A DNA stretch of 64,000 nucleotides from Stappia stellulata (GCF_020176715.1 NZ_JAIVMF010000012.1:62001-126000); one strand, 5' to 3'; counted from the stretch's first letter, positions 1 through 14,633 are shown. The notes: generated from the sequence alone by a model not told the origin. Numbers and translations: made by a program.

Positions 1-1
1 C

Positions 2-1444
2 CTTCTTGCCGCACCCGCGCAAACGGTGCGCGCGCAGGATGCGCCGTTGCGCGGCAGCCTGGGCGGGGCGGCGCCGCAGGGAACCGTCTTCGCCCAGGAC
101 GATCTCGGGGGCGACGGGACCGAGGACGATACGGGCGGGGCTGACGATCCCGGCGCCCGTGCGCCGGCGCTCGATACCGATGCCGGCGAGGTGGCCGAGC
201 CGCTGGCCGAGGCCGGCCGGATCCGCGCCGTGCAGCCGTTTTCCGAGCGCTTGCGGGCCGTGTCGCGGCGCGGCGCGACCGGAGGCGGCGGGTCGCTGAT
301 CAATGACGTCTACGACGGCGACACGCAGCGCGATGCGCCGCGCGGCATCCGCGTCGGCTCTTTCCTGCTCTACCCGGAGCTTTTCACCGGGCTTGGCTGG
401 ACCGACAACCGCTCCGGCGACACCTCGGGAACATCGGGGCTGCTCTACCGGATCGCGCCGACGCTGCGGGCGCAGTCGGACTGGTCGCGGCACAGCCTCG
501 GCGTGAATTTTCGCGGCAGTTTCACCGCCTACCCCGACAGCACGGTCGAGGCGGATCCGAGCGCGACGCTCGATGCGCTGCTGCGGCTGGACGTCAGCGA
601 CCGCACCGAGGTGGATGTATCGGCGCGCTACGGATTGTCGCTGGAAGACAGCGGCAGCGCCGAGGCCACCGGCGGCGGGCGCGACATTCACGAACTGGGC
701 GGCGGGCTTGCGCTGCGCCGGTCGGTCGGGCTGATCGGCGCCGAACTGCGCGGCCAGGTCGATTCCACCGTCTATTCCGGCGGCAACTCCACCGCCGCCA
801 ACCGGGAGCGCGACAACGCGCTGTTTTCCGCAACGCTCAGGCTCGACAGCAATACGGGCGCCGGGCTCCAGCCCTTCGTGGAGGGCAGTCTGTTCACCCG
901 CCGCTACTTCGAGCGCTGCACGGATCTGACCCTTTGCGCGGATCGCGATTCCAAGGGATATGCCCTGCGTGCCGGCATCGCCTTCGACGCCGGCGGCAAG
1001 ATCACCGGCGACATCGGTGCCGGCTGGCGCAGCGAAACGCTCGACGATACCCGTCTGGCGCGGCTGGAGGGACTGACGGTGGACGGATCGCTGATCTGGT
1101 CGCCGACGCGCCTGACCACGGTCACCGCCACGCTTGCGACCAACCTCGCGCCGTCGACCATTTCCGGCACGCCCGGATCGCTGCTTTACTCGGGCGACCT
1201 GCGGCTCGCGCACGGATTTTCCGATGCAGTGTCGGGCGAGATTGGCATCGGCCTGTCGCGGCGAGACTACGCCGGCATCCGCCTGATCGAGGACGAGGCG
1301 AGCGCCACCGCGGCGCTGACCTGGGCGCTGACCTCGAATGTCGCCGTGCAGGGGCGCTACACGTTCCGCCGCTTCAGTTCGACGACGCCGGGGGCCGGCT
1401 ACAGCGAAAATGCAATCGAGGGCGGATTGCGGTTTCGCCATTGA
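2..1444 (+). CDS. outer-membrane beta-barrel protein (5' end outside window)
   Basis: The frame is open to the window edge. Upstream of the first possible internal start (GTG at 26) it reads LLAAPAQTVRAQDA, the end of a signal peptide, so the true start lies before position 1. About 480 residues are visible. After an acidic low-complexity stretch (DDLGGDGTEDDTGGADD) come alternating hydrophobic and polar strands rich in Gly, Tyr and Arg (VGSFLLYPELFTGLGW, ALRAGIAFDAGGKITGDIG), and the protein ends GGLRFRH, fitting a barrel of the OMP_b-brl_2 type. Such proteins sit in the outer membrane; the substrate is unknown. The lytic transglycosylase follows 96 bases later in the same direction. Confidence 0.75.
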   Translation, partial: LLAAPAQTVRAQDAPLRGSLGGAAPQGTVFAQDDLGGDGTEDDTGGADDPGARAPALDTDAGEVAEPLAEAGRIRAVQPFSERLRAVSRRGATGGGGSLINDVYDGDTQRDAPRGIRVGSFLLYPELFTGLGWTDNRSGDTSGTSGLLYRIAPTLRAQSDWSRHSLGVNFRGSFTAYPDSTVEADPSATLDALLRLDVSDRTEVDVSARYGLSLEDSGSAEATGGGRDIHELGGGLALRRSVGLIGAELRGQVDSTVYSGGNSTAANRERDNALFSATLRLDSNTGAGLQPFVEGSLFTRRYFERCTDLTLCADRDSKGYALRAGIAFDAGGKITGDIGAGWRSETLDDTRLARLEGLTVDGSLIWSPTRLTTVTATLATNLAPSTISGTPGSLLYSGDLRLAHGFSDAVSGEIGIGLSRRDYAGIRLIEDEASATAALTWALTSNVAVQGRYTFRRFSSTTPGAGYSENAIEGGLRFRH

Positions 1445-1540
1445 GCGCCACTTATTCGAGTTACGGGGCGCTGGGGGGCGCGCGTGATCCTTTGCCGGAC
1501 CAGAGCCGGGCGAAGATCTGAAACCACACCAGGAGTTTGG

Positions 1541-2803
1541 ATGACTGTCTTGCGCATTTTCCGGAAAGCTGCCGCGGCGTTCAGCGGGTTGCCCCGGCGC
1601 TCGGCTGGCCGGCTGCCGCTGGCGGCGCTGACAGCCGCGGTGACATTTAGCGCCGGCGCACTCTCCCCGGCGGCGGCGGACACGGACTTCAACCGCTGGG
1701 TCGAGGGCTTCTGGCCCGTCGCACGCGACGCCGGCGTCGGGCGCGATACCTATCGGCGCGCCTTCCAGGGCGTGACGCCCGATCCCGACACGATCCGCCT
1801 GATGAACAAGCAGTCGGAATTCGTCAAGCCGATCTGGGAATATCTCGCCTCCGCGGTCTCCGACACGCGCGTCGAGAAGGGGCGCGAGATGCTCAGCGCT
1901 TATGCCCCCCAACTGGCGGCGATCGAGCAGCGCTACGGCGTCGATCGCGAGGCGGTCGTGGCGATCTGGGGCATGGAGACTAACTACGGCTCCTTCATGG
2001 GCGAGCATTATGTCGTGCGCGCGCTGGCAACGCTTGCCTATGCCGCGCCGCGCCGCAAGGACTTCTGGAACAGGGAGCTGGTCACCGCGCTGAAGATCCT
2101 GGATGCCGGACACGTCCAGCCCGACCGAATGGAAGGCTCCTGGGCCGGCGCCATGGGGCACACCCAGTTCATGCCCTCAAGCTGGAGCCAGTATTCCTCC
2201 GACTACGACGGCGACGGTCGCCGCGACATCTGGACGAACATTCCCGATGCGCTCGCGTCCACCGCCAATTATCTCAAGCGGCACGGCTGGCAGAGCGGCA
2301 AGACCTGGGGCTATGAGGTCGTGCTGCCGCGCGGTTTCGATTATGAGGCCGTCGACGAGGAAAAGACCATCGCGGCCTGGAGCCGGCTCGGCGTGAGCCG
2401 ACCCAACGGCCGGAATTTCCCGCGCCCCTCCGACGATGCGGTCCTGATCCTGCCGGCGGGCGCGTCGGGTCCGGCCTTCCTGATGCTGCGCAATTTCTAC
2501 GTAATCAAGCGCTACAACAACGCGACCGCCTATGCGCTCGCCGTCGGTCATCTCGCCGACCGGGTGAGAGGCGGCGGGCCGTTCGCCCAGGACTGGGACA
2601 AGAGGGCGCTGCCGCTCACCCGGTCGCAGGCGGAAGATCTGCAGACGTTGTTGAACCGGCGCGGCTTCAATGTCGGCGCGGCCGACGGTCGGGTCGGTCC
2701 GGCCACGCGGCGCGGCATTCGCGCCTATCAGCGCTCGGTCGGCCTGATCCCGGACGGATATGCCTCCGTCGCCCTGCTGGAGCGTATCAGCGCGGGCCGG
2801 TGA
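1541..2803 (+). CDS. lytic murein transglycosylase, MltB/SLT_2 type with peptidoglycan-binding domain
   Basis: Cleaves the glycan strand of peptidoglycan in the periplasm with anhydro-muramyl formation (family knowledge). The start is the ATG at 1541 behind AGGAG at 1531; an upstream in-frame start would lack a sensible leader. The 420-residue product has a basic N-terminus and signal peptide ending near ALSPAAA-DT. The SLT_2 domain contains AIWGMETNYG, whose Glu146 is the expected catalytic acid, and the downstream GAMGHTQFMPS motif typical of MltB. The last 60 residues (LQTLLNRRGFNVGAADGRVG) form a PG_binding_1 domain. Length is normal for the alphaproteobacterial branch. No lipobox is seen, so it is probably soluble. 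Confidence 0.9.
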   Translation: MTVLRIFRKAAAAFSGLPRRSAGRLPLAALTAAVTFSAGALSPAAADTDFNRWVEGFWPVARDAGVGRDTYRRAFQGVTPDPDTIRLMNKQSEFVKPIWEYLASAVSDTRVEKGREMLSAYAPQLAAIEQRYGVDREAVVAIWGMETNYGSFMGEHYVVRALATLAYAAPRRKDFWNRELVTALKILDAGHVQPDRMEGSWAGAMGHTQFMPSSWSQYSSDYDGDGRRDIWTNIPDALASTANYLKRHGWQSGKTWGYEVVLPRGFDYEAVDEEKTIAAWSRLGVSRPNGRNFPRPSDDAVLILPAGASGPAFLMLRNFYVIKRYNNATAYALAVGHLADRVRGGGPFAQDWDKRALPLTRSQAEDLQTLLNRRGFNVGAADGRVGPATRRGIRAYQRSVGLIPDGYASVALLERISAGR

Positions 2804-2908
2804 AACCGGTCCGTCGCTCCTGAATTCCGGTTTCCCCCGGGTGGCTTCCGGTCGCCCGGGGCGCGCACATGCTTGGACTGTCGCGCCGGAATTCGCTAAA
2901 GTCACGCC

Positions 2909-4063
2909 ATGAAACGCGCAGGCCTTCCCGTGTTGTCCCTGATCGGCGTCCCCATGCGCCGCGCCGCGCTGTGCGCGGTTCTTCTGCTGTGCGCCGCAAG
3001 CCTTGTCGCCACCGGCGGGACACCGGCGCTTGCGCAAAGCAACGGGCCAATCGTCAAGCCGGGCGACACCCGCGGCACCGGGTTTCATCCCCTGTCGCCG
3101 CTGCTGCGCCTGTTCGGGGTCGACAACAACCGGCGCACGCGGCTGAGGGAGCAACGCCCGAAACAGCGCATCCAGCCGAGGCAGGAACCGGTGAAGCCGG
3201 TGATCGTCGAGGTGCCCAAGGATGCGGACGCCCGCGTCGTGCTCGTCGTCGGCGGCGATCTGGCCAAGGATCTCGGCGAGGGACTTGAGGCGACCTATTC
3301 GGAGGTCCCGTCTGTGCGGGTCGACACGCTGCTGTTCGCCGACGAGGGGCTGACGACGGAAATGGGCGGCGAGATCGCCGACCGGATGCAGGGCGTGGTG
3401 CAGGGGCGCAGGGTCGGCGCGATCGTCGTGCTGATCGGGTCGGCCGACACGCGCGACTTCACCCTGGCGGGCGGCGCCGAACTGCAATTCCGCACAGAAG
3501 CCTGGGCCGACGCCTATGGACGGCGCGTCGAAGCGCTGCTTGCCGCCGCGCGGCGCCAGCGCACGCCGCTTGTCTGGGTCGGCCTGCCGCCGCCCAAGGG
3601 GCGCGAGCGGCGCGCAAACTTCAGATATGTCACCACGCTGATCAAGGATCGCGTCGAGGCCGCAAACGCCATCTATGTCGACGTCTGGGACGTGTTCCTG
3701 GACGAGGAGGGCGGCTACACCTCCTTTGGACCGGATGTCGAGGGCCGCCGCCGGCGCCTGCGCGACAACGCCGGCGTGGGCTTCACCTGGCCGGGCAAGA
3801 GCAAGCTTGCCTTCTTTGCCGAAAAGGCGATTGCCCGGGTGCTCGGCTCCTCCGGCGCCTTCGCCTTCGAAGGGGTCGAGGACGATCCGAACTTCGTCGT
3901 GCTGACCGGGCGGATCGGGTCACCGGAAACGGAACTGGCGGGCGCGGAGGATGCACGCAATGCGCCGATCGCGGACACACCGCAGTATCGGCTGATCGTC
4001 CAGGGCGTCATGCTTCCGCCGGCCAGCGGCCGGGTCGACGACTTCCGCCTTTCCGCGCCCTGA
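2909..4063 (+). CDS. DUF459 family exported SGNH-like protein
   Basis: 384 residues with a signal peptide ending near GTPALAQ-SN. The ATG at 2909 (MKRAG) is used; ATG 2954 (MRRAALC) is a possible alternative giving a shorter leader. The core begins RVVLVVGGDLAKDLGEGL, where DUF459 proteins carry the SGNH block I; here it reads GGDLA rather than GDSLA, so the block-I serine is absent. VWVGLPP and the later strand-loop pattern fit the family. A basic proline-rich stretch (RPKQRIQPRQEPVKP) precedes the domain. Function is unknown; a role as an envelope esterase or acyl carrier is only inferred from fold. A terminator-like hairpin follows at 4101. Confidence 0.75.
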   Translation: MKRAGLPVLSLIGVPMRRAALCAVLLLCAASLVATGGTPALAQSNGPIVKPGDTRGTGFHPLSPLLRLFGVDNNRRTRLREQRPKQRIQPRQEPVKPVIVEVPKDADARVVLVVGGDLAKDLGEGLEATYSEVPSVRVDTLLFADEGLTTEMGGEIADRMQGVVQGRRVGAIVVLIGSADTRDFTLAGGAELQFRTEAWADAYGRRVEALLAAARRQRTPLVWVGLPPPKGRERRANFRYVTTLIKDRVEAANAIYVDVWDVFLDEEGGYTSFGPDVEGRRRRLRDNAGVGFTWPGKSKLAFFAEKAIARVLGSSGAFAFEGVEDDPNFVVLTGRIGSPETELAGAEDARNAPIADTPQYRLIVQGVMLPPASGRVDDFRLSAP

Positions 4064-4100
4064 GCCGCCCGGAACCGCAACGGACAGAGGCGCCCGGCCG

Positions 4101-4148
4101 GCCGGTTGAGCGGTGAGGTTGAAATCGACCGGCGGTTTTCTCTTTTTT
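4101..4148 (+). terminator. intrinsic terminator after the DUF459 gene
   Basis: GCCGGTTGA (4101-4109) pairs with TCGACCGGC (4125-4133), 9 bp with one G-T pair, followed by GGTTTTCTCTTTTTT. It lies between the DUF459 stop and the receptor gene and argues that the GTG at 4113, inside the hairpin, is not the receptor start. Confidence 0.6.
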
Positions 4149-4196
4149 CATCAATTCAACGAAGGATGTTCGCGGATCGAATACAAGGTCGGCGTC

Positions 4197-5558
4197 ATGA
4201 GTTCTCCTCGTTCTTCTCTTCTCTCCCTGACCGTTCTGGGGCGTTTCATGCTCATGGTCGGCACCGCGGCAATGATCATGCTCGGCGGCACGGGGTTCGC
4301 GTTCTACACGTTCCGAACCTCCCTCACACAAGCGCTGGGGGACCCCGACAAGGCCTCGGCATTTCTCGGACCCGATGCGGCGGCGAGCCTGGACGGGTTG
4401 ATTCTGGGCGAGATGCTGGAGATCGCGCTGATCTGTCTGCCGGTCGGGCTTGCGTTTCTCGGCATGGCCTATGTGCTGGCCATGGGCGTCAAAAGGCCGC
4501 TCAAGGCGTTGCAGAACGGACTGGACGGGCTGTCGCAGGGCGATTTCAAGATTGAGATCGCCGGCGCCGACCGCGGCGACGAGATCGGGTCGATCGCGCG
4601 TTCGGTGGCCGGCTTTCGCGAAAAACTCGCGGAAAAGGCGGTCGAGGATGCCCGCCAGGCGATGGCGCAGCAGGAAGACATGGCCCGCCAGCGCGCGGAC
4701 ACACTGCGGCAGGTCGCGCATGATTTCGAGACGTCGGTCGTCAGCGTGGTTCAGCGGCTGAGCACGGCGGCGCAGCGGGTCGGCGGATTGTCGAATGATC
4801 TGGACGGCGCGGTCGACCAGGCCGCCCAGGCCGTCGGCATCGCTTCCGATTCCTCGCAGCAGGCGTCGAGCTCCGTCGCAACCGCAGCCGAGGCCGCGGA
4901 GGAAATGACCCAGTCGATCCTCGCGATCGGCCGCGACATGGAAGAATCGGCCAAGATGGCGCAGGCGGCGGTCGACGAATCGCGGTCGACGGATGCCATC
5001 GTCGGACGGCTGGCGGAAAGCGGTCGTGCCATTGGCGAGGTGGTCGACCTGATCAAGCAGATCGCCGACCAGACCAACCTCCTGGCCCTCAATGCCACCA
5101 TCGAGGCCGCACGGGCCGGCGAGATGGGGCGCGGCTTCGCCGTCGTCGCCAATGAGGTGAAGACGCTGGCCGGCCAGACCTCGCGGGCGACGGAAGACAT
5201 CTCGCAGCAGGTCGAGGCGGTGCAGCAGGTCTCCGAGCAGGCGGTCGGCGCGATCCGCTCCATCGCGGAAACCGTCGAGCGGATCCACTCGATCTCCAAT
5301 ACCATCCTGAGCGCGGTGCAAAAGCAGATGGCGGCTACGGGCGAGATCACCCAGAGCGTCGATTTCGCCACGCAAAACACCGAAAGCGTCGCATCCAGCA
5401 TGTCGGAATTGTCCCAGGCGAGCGAAAGCACCCGCTCGGCAACCGACCAGATTCGCGGCGCCACGACGGAGTTGGCGGATCTTTCGAGTGCCTTGCATCA
5501 GCAGGTCGGCGGCTTCCTCAAGAACATCAATGCGAGCGAGGAACGCAGCGCGGCCTGA
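4197..5558 (+). CDS. methyl-accepting chemotaxis protein with a minimal periplasmic region
   Basis: Start chosen at ATG 4197 (MSSPRSS); the longer GTG 4113 start would lie inside the preceding terminator. The 453-residue product has TM1 at about residues 14-38, a periplasmic loop of only about 30-35 residues, TM2 at about 72-97, then a HAMP region ([19 protein letters not shown]). A long coiled-coil signalling domain follows with the conserved tip [20 protein letters not shown]. The short loop means there is no recognisable ligand-binding domain, so it may sense internal or membrane cues. The C-terminus lacks a CheR-docking pentapeptide. No che genes are nearby, so it is an orphan receptor. 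Confidence 0.92.
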   Translation: MSSPRSSLLSLTVLGRFMLMVGTAAMIMLGGTGFAFYTFRTSLTQALGDPDKASAFLGPDAAASLDGLILGEMLEIALICLPVGLAFLGMAYVLAMGVKRPLKALQNGLDGLSQGDFKIEIAGADRGDEIGSIARSVAGFREKLAEKAVEDARQAMAQQEDMARQRADTLRQVAHDFETSVVSVVQRLSTAAQRVGGLSNDLDGAVDQAAQAVGIASDSSQQASSSVATAAEAAEEMTQSILAIGRDMEESAKMAQAAVDESRSTDAIVGRLAESGRAIGEVVDLIKQIADQTNLLALNATIEAARAGEMGRGFAVVANEVKTLAGQTSRATEDISQQVEAVQQVSEQAVGAIRSIAETVERIHSISNTILSAVQKQMAATGEITQSVDFATQNTESVASSMSELSQASESTRSATDQIRGATTELADLSSALHQQVGGFLKNINASEERSAA

Positions 5559-5703
5559 TCGCATCGTCTGATCGCATCGTCCTCCGGGGCGCCTGAGGGA
5601 GGCGCCCTCGTGGGGCTTGCGCGCGGGCCTGCGCGAGGATATTGCGGACCGGTCCCGGTGGCGGCCTCATTGCGGCTGCTCCGCCACGAAAAGGCTCCCG
5701 CCC

Positions 5704-6699
5704 GTGCGCCCTCTTGTCCTGATTCTCCTGTTTTTCCTTTCGGCCTGCCCGGTGCGCGCGATGGACGCGCCGGGCATGGCCGTCCTGCCGGTCGCGGATC
5801 CCAAGGGCGGGCGCGATCTCGCGCTGTCGCTGTGGTATCCGGCACGCGGCGGTTCGGCGCAGGTCGTCGGTGGAAACGCCGTTTTCCTTGGCCAAAAAGC
5901 CGCGCCCGATGCGGCCGCGGGCGAAGGGCCGTTTCCCCTTGTCCTGCTGTCGCATGGCGGCGTCCGCTCGAGCCCGGATTCGGGCGCCTGGCTCGCGGCG
6001 GCACTTGCCGGGTCCGGGCATATCGTGGTGGAGGTCAATGCGCCGCGTCCGACGAGCGCGCGGGCGGGCGGCGACGAGATCTGGCGCCGTCCGCAGGATC
6101 TTGCGCGTGCCCTTGCCGCCGTTCTCGGCGATCCGCAATGGGCGCGGCGCATCGACCGGACCCGGATATCGGCTGTCGGGTTTGCGCTTGGCGGCACGGC
6201 CGCTCTTGCCGTTGGCGGCTGGCGGTTCGACGTAGACGCCGTCCGGCGCTCGTGCGCGGACGGGGCCGGTACCGATTGTGCGTGGTTTGCCGCTGGCGGT
6301 GTTGCGCTTGAAACCCTCGACCCTGCGCCGCTGGAGCGGTCGTACCGGCTGCCCGAGGTCTCGGCCGTGGTGGCAATCGCGCCGGAGTATGCCGATGCGG
6401 TCTTGCGCGAGGGTGAGGGGAGCCCGGTCCCGTTGTTGACGATCGCGCTCGGGGCAAACGGCGAGGCGGAGGCGCGCCTTGCGCCGCTGGCCGGCCATGA
6501 CGGCACCGCCCGTCTCGTCACGCTCGCCAAAGCCGGACCGTTCGATGCCTTCCCCGCGTGCACGCCGGCGGGCGCCAAGATCCTCTCAGAGGACGGCGGC
6601 GACCCGGCGCTGTGCGGGACATCCGCACAGGCGCGCGGCGACATTCATGCCGCCATTATCGAGCGGATCCGCGCCTTTCTCGCACAGGCGGCGAAGTGA
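5704..6699 (+). CDS. alpha/beta-hydrolase-fold protein lacking the nucleophile serine, exported
   Basis: Start chosen at GTG 5704 (MRPLVLILLFFLSAC), giving a signal peptide; LSAC resembles a lipobox but VRA-M could be a type I site. The 331-residue product resembles the COG4188/dienelactone-hydrolase group: LSLWYPARGG, LVLLSHGG (oxyanion strand) and SAVGFALGGTAAL. At the last motif the nucleophile elbow G-x-S-x-G reads G-F-A-L-G: Ala161 replaces the catalytic Ser (codon GCG; one base from TCG). It is therefore probably catalytically dead or uses another mechanism. Otherwise the gene looks intact, with normal codon use. A bidirectional terminator follows. Confidence 0.75.
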   Translation: MRPLVLILLFFLSACPVRAMDAPGMAVLPVADPKGGRDLALSLWYPARGGSAQVVGGNAVFLGQKAAPDAAAGEGPFPLVLLSHGGVRSSPDSGAWLAAALAGSGHIVVEVNAPRPTSARAGGDEIWRRPQDLARALAAVLGDPQWARRIDRTRISAVGFALGGTAALAVGGWRFDVDAVRRSCADGAGTDCAWFAAGGVALETLDPAPLERSYRLPEVSAVVAIAPEYADAVLREGEGSPVPLLTIALGANGEAEARLAPLAGHDGTARLVTLAKAGPFDAFPACTPAGAKILSEDGGDPALCGTSAQARGDIHAAIIERIRAFLAQAAK

Positions 6700-6760
6700 C
6701 CCGGACGGGCTGATCGGGGTCTTTCGCCGGGACTGGTCCCGGAGACAGCCGCGACAAAAG

Positions 6761-6799
6761 AAAAGGCCGCGCATCCCGGTGGGGTGCGCGGCCTTTTCG
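6761..6799. terminator. bidirectional intrinsic terminator between convergent genes
   Basis: AAAAGGCCGCGCA (6761-6773) pairs perfectly with TGCGCGGCCTTTT (6785-6797). It has a T-run on both strands and sits between the hydrolase-fold gene (+) and gltD (-). Confidence 0.8.
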
Positions 6800-6814
6800 T
6801 GTCGTGCCGGCGGA

Positions 6815-8245
6815 TCAGCGCGGCAGGTTGGTCGTGCCGGTCAGATGCAGGTCGATGGCGCGGGCGGCCTGGCGACCCTCGCGGATCGCCCAGACGACCA
6901 GCGACTGGCCGCGGCGGACGTCGCCGGCGGCGAAGACGCCGTCGACCGAGGTCTTGTAGGCGTCGGTGTCGGCCAGGACGTTGCCGCGCGCGTCACGGGC
7001 AATCTCGTCCTTCATCTCTTCCAGATAGGTGCCTTCGAGCGGACCGGCGAAGCCAATGGCCGCAAGCACCAGCTCGGCGCGCAGGATGAATTCGGTGCCG
7101 GGGATCGGCTGGCGCTTCTCGTCGACGCGGGCGCATTTCACGCCGGTGACATGTCCGTCCTCGCCGACGATCTCGAGCGTCGCGGCGGCGAATTCGCGCT
7201 CCGCGCCTTCCGCCTGGCTGGAGGAGGTGCGCATCTTCGTCGGCCAGTAGGGCCACACGGAGAGCTTGTCTTCCTTTTCCGGCGGACGCTGGCGGATGTC
7301 GAGCTGGGTGACCGACAGCGCGCCCTGGCGGAACGAGGTGCCGACGCAGTCCGACGCGGTGTCGCCGCCGCCGATCACGACGACATGCTTGCCGCCGGCC
7401 CAATAGGGCGCCTCGCCGGAGACGTCCTCGCCGCCGACGCGACGGTTCTGCTGCACCAGGAAGGGCATTGCATACATGCAGCCCTGCAGGTCCATGCCCG
7501 GAATGCCCGGATCGCGCGGGCGTTCCGCGCCGCAGGTCAGAAGCAGCGCGTCGTGACGGTGCTTGAGTTCGTCGACCGTGACCGTGACGCCGACATTGGC
7601 GCCGTAATGGAAGACGACGCCCTCGGCCTCCATCTGCTCGACGCGGCGGTCGATATAGTGCTTTTCCATCTTGAAGTCGGGAATGCCGTAGCGCATCAGG
7701 CCGCCGGCCTTGGGCTCGCGCTCATAGACATGCACGGTGTGGCCGGCGCGGGCGAGCTGCTGGGCCGCCGCCATGCCGGCCGGGCCGGAGCCGACGACCG
7801 CAACCGTCTTGCCGGTCCTGACGGCGGGCGGTTCCGGCTGGATCCAGCCTTCCGCATAGGCCTTGTCGGCAATCGCCTGTTCCACGGTCTTGATCGCGAC
7901 CGGCACGTCCTCGAGGTTCAGCGTGCAGGCTTCCTCGCAAGGTGCCGGGCAGATGCGGCCCGTGAACTCCGGGAAGTTGTTGGTGGAGTGCAGGTTGCGC
8001 GCCGCCTCTTCCCAGTCGCCGTTATAGACGAGGTCGTTCCAGTCGGGGATCTGGTTGTTGACCGGACAGCCGACCGGACCGTGGCAATAGGGGATGCCGC
8101 AGTCCATGCAACGGGCCGCCTGGCGCTCGACTTCCTTGTCCTCCAGCGGGAGCGTGAACTCCTTGAAATGGCGGATGCGGTCCGACGCCGGCTGGTACTT
8201 CTGTTCCTGCCGATCGATTTCCAGAAAACCGGTGACTTTTCCCAT
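6815..8245 (-). CDS. gltD: glutamate synthase (NADPH) small subunit
   Basis: Beta subunit of glutamate synthase: passes electrons from NADPH through FAD and Fe-S clusters to the large subunit, in ammonia assimilation with glutamine synthetase. 476 residues, normal length. Near the N-terminus are the cluster cysteines in [16 protein letters not shown] and later [12 protein letters not shown]. The FAD fold is [20 protein letters not shown] and the NADPH site is [14 protein letters not shown]. The ATG at 8245 lies 15 bases after the gltB stop, so the two form an operon, ended by the terminator at 6761-6799. Confidence 0.97.
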   Translation of the reverse strand: MGKVTGFLEIDRQEQKYQPASDRIRHFKEFTLPLEDKEVERQAARCMDCGIPYCHGPVGCPVNNQIPDWNDLVYNGDWEEAARNLHSTNNFPEFTGRICPAPCEEACTLNLEDVPVAIKTVEQAIADKAYAEGWIQPEPPAVRTGKTVAVVGSGPAGMAAAQQLARAGHTVHVYEREPKAGGLMRYGIPDFKMEKHYIDRRVEQMEAEGVVFHYGANVGVTVTVDELKHRHDALLLTCGAERPRDPGIPGMDLQGCMYAMPFLVQQNRRVGGEDVSGEAPYWAGGKHVVVIGGGDTASDCVGTSFRQGALSVTQLDIRQRPPEKEDKLSVWPYWPTKMRTSSSQAEGAEREFAAATLEIVGEDGHVTGVKCARVDEKRQPIPGTEFILRAELVLAAIGFAGPLEGTYLEEMKDEIARDARGNVLADTDAYKTSVDGVFAAGDVRRGQSLVVWAIREGRQAARAIDLHLTGTTNLPR

Positions 8246-8260
8246 GTTCTCCGTCTCCCC

Positions 8261-12994
<4,734 letters not shown>

Positions 12995-13604
12995 CTCAGC
13001 CCTCTTGTCTCATCCCGGCGTCCGGTCCGTCCTCTCCCGTTCGGGTCGCGTTCCCCTCGGAAAACGCGGCTCGTCCGGCGAACAGGCAAAAGCCCTGACG
13101 CTGACTTTGTGAAGCGGTCCCGCTCCGTCTGCCCGCCCGCTGTCGCGGCAGGGGCCAGCGGACGACCGTCCCTGTCCCCGGCGGTGCCAGATGCAAGCCT
13201 GACCCTTCGCCCCAAGCTGCCTGTCCAGACCCTCCGTCGGACGCGCCGCCGGTGGCTGCGCTGGCAGCTCTCAAATCCCCTTGCTCGACGCGCCGTTGCC
13301 ATCAAGCAACCGCTTAACCTAGGGCGCGCGAGACACGGAACCACAGGGGCTCCGGATTTCTTTGCTCCAGATGGGACAGCATTCCTGTCCTATTGGGAGC
13401 GGCGCACAATGCCAGATTTCCGAAATGGGGGCAAGCGGCTTGCGAATGGCCTTATAAACTATTTCTTTCGCGGGTGCGCAGCAATTTGTCACATTCGACC
13501 AGGTCCGAAACGCCCGCTGAAATATTCTGTCGATGGAACGTCGCGTCGCCTGTGGCTTGCCGAAGGGGCTTGCCAGCCGCGCCCTGTCGGGCCTAGATCG
13601 GATC
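12995..13604. other. 610-base intergenic region between divergent gltB and the aldolase-like gene
   Basis: No convincing gene; the short open frames here have no recognisable composition. The notable structure is an extended hairpin at 13364-13400: outer GCTCCA (13364-13369) with TGGGAGC (13394-13400, one bulge), inner GGACAG (13374-13379) with CTGTCC (13385-13390). A TTAACC hexamer occurs at 13316-13321. Either strand could carry the hairpin as a leader; on the minus strand it would be about 370 bases before gltB. Confidence 0.45.
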
Positions 13605-14633
13605 ATGAATTTTTCGAGCGACAATTGGGCAGGGGCATCGCAGCCGGTGATGGATGCGCTCTCCCGCCACAACCACGGATTCGCCCCCGCCTACGGGACC
13701 GATCCGCTCACCGATCGCGTCACGAAGCGGTTCCGCGATATCTTCGAGACGGATGTGTCCGTGCTGTTCACGGCGACCGGCACGGCCGCCAATGCGCTGT
13801 CGATGGCGGCCTGCGCGCGCCCCGGCGGATTGATCCTGGCGAGCGAGACCGCGCATCTGCATTGCGACGAATGGGGCTCGGCGGAGTTCTATTCCCACGG
13901 CATGAAGATCGTGCCCCTTGCCACTTCGGCCGGGCGGATCGCGCCCGACGCCGTGGCCGGGGCGCTCGAGCGCTTCCAGGAGGGTAGTCGGTTCGGCGCA
14001 CCGACGGCTCTCAGCCTTACCCAGGCAACGGAATGCGGAACGGTCTATTCACCCGAGGAGGTCGCGGCGCTGACGGAGCCTGCGCGTGCGCGCGGGCTCG
14101 TATGCCATATGGACGGCGCGCGCTTTGCCAATGCGCTCGTGCATCTGAACGCCAGCCCGGCGGAGCTGACCTGGAAGGCGGGCATAGACGTCCTGTCCTT
14201 CGGGGCGACCAAGAACGGCTGCTGGTGCGCCGAGGCGATCGTCGTGTTCAATCCGAAGGGACTGCCGCATCTTGCGACCCACCGGGCGCGCGCCGGGCAT
14301 CTGTTTTCCAAGTCGCGCTTTGTCGCGGCGCAGTTTGACGGCTATTTCGAGGGGGATCACTGGCTCGAGCTTGCCGGCCGGGCCAATGCGGCCGCCACGC
14401 GGCTTGCCCGGGGAATCGGTGACAGCGGCCGGGCGCGCGTTGCCTGGCCCTGCGAAGCGAATGAGGTCTTCGCGGTCCTGACCCGGACGCAGATCGGGAA
14501 ACTCAGGGGCGAGGGCGCGCTGTTTTACGAGTGGTCGCGCGAGGGCTGCGCCACTGATGAGCATGTCGTGCGGCTGGTCGCGAGCTTCGCGACCACGGAC
14601 GAGGAGGTCGACCGCTTCGTCGCGCTTCTGTGA
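13605..14633 (+). CDS. low-specificity L-threonine aldolase / beta-eliminating lyase family enzyme
   Basis: PLP-dependent fold-type I enzyme, expected to cleave L-threonine or allo-threonine to glycine and acetaldehyde. The start is ATG 13605 (MNFSSDNWAG), matching the family N-terminus; a longer frame would add unrelated residues. 342 residues. Motifs: ATGTAANALSMAA for cofactor phosphate binding, ETAHLHCDEWG, CHMDGARFANA with the aspartate contacting the pyridine nitrogen, and SFGATKNG with Lys203 as Schiff-base lysine. The Shine-Dalgarno sequence is poor. It stands alone, with a terminator at 14671. Confidence 0.88.
   Translation: MNFSSDNWAGASQPVMDALSRHNHGFAPAYGTDPLTDRVTKRFRDIFETDVSVLFTATGTAANALSMAACARPGGLILASETAHLHCDEWGSAEFYSHGMKIVPLATSAGRIAPDAVAGALERFQEGSRFGAPTALSLTQATECGTVYSPEEVAALTEPARARGLVCHMDGARFANALVHLNASPAELTWKAGIDVLSFGATKNGCWCAEAIVVFNPKGLPHLATHRARAGHLFSKSRFVAAQFDGYFEGDHWLELAGRANAAATRLARGIGDSGRARVAWPCEANEVFAVLTRTQIGKLRGEGALFYEWSREGCATDEHVVRLVASFATTDEEVDRFVALL

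Noticed and set aside
4113..4196. Upstream GTG start for the chemoreceptor
   Set aside because: It lies inside a terminator hairpin and would add a non-conserved leader before the first membrane helix.
13319..13672. Small open frames between gltB and the aldolase-like gene
   Set aside because: No ribosome-binding site, odd composition, and overlap with the aldolase-like start.
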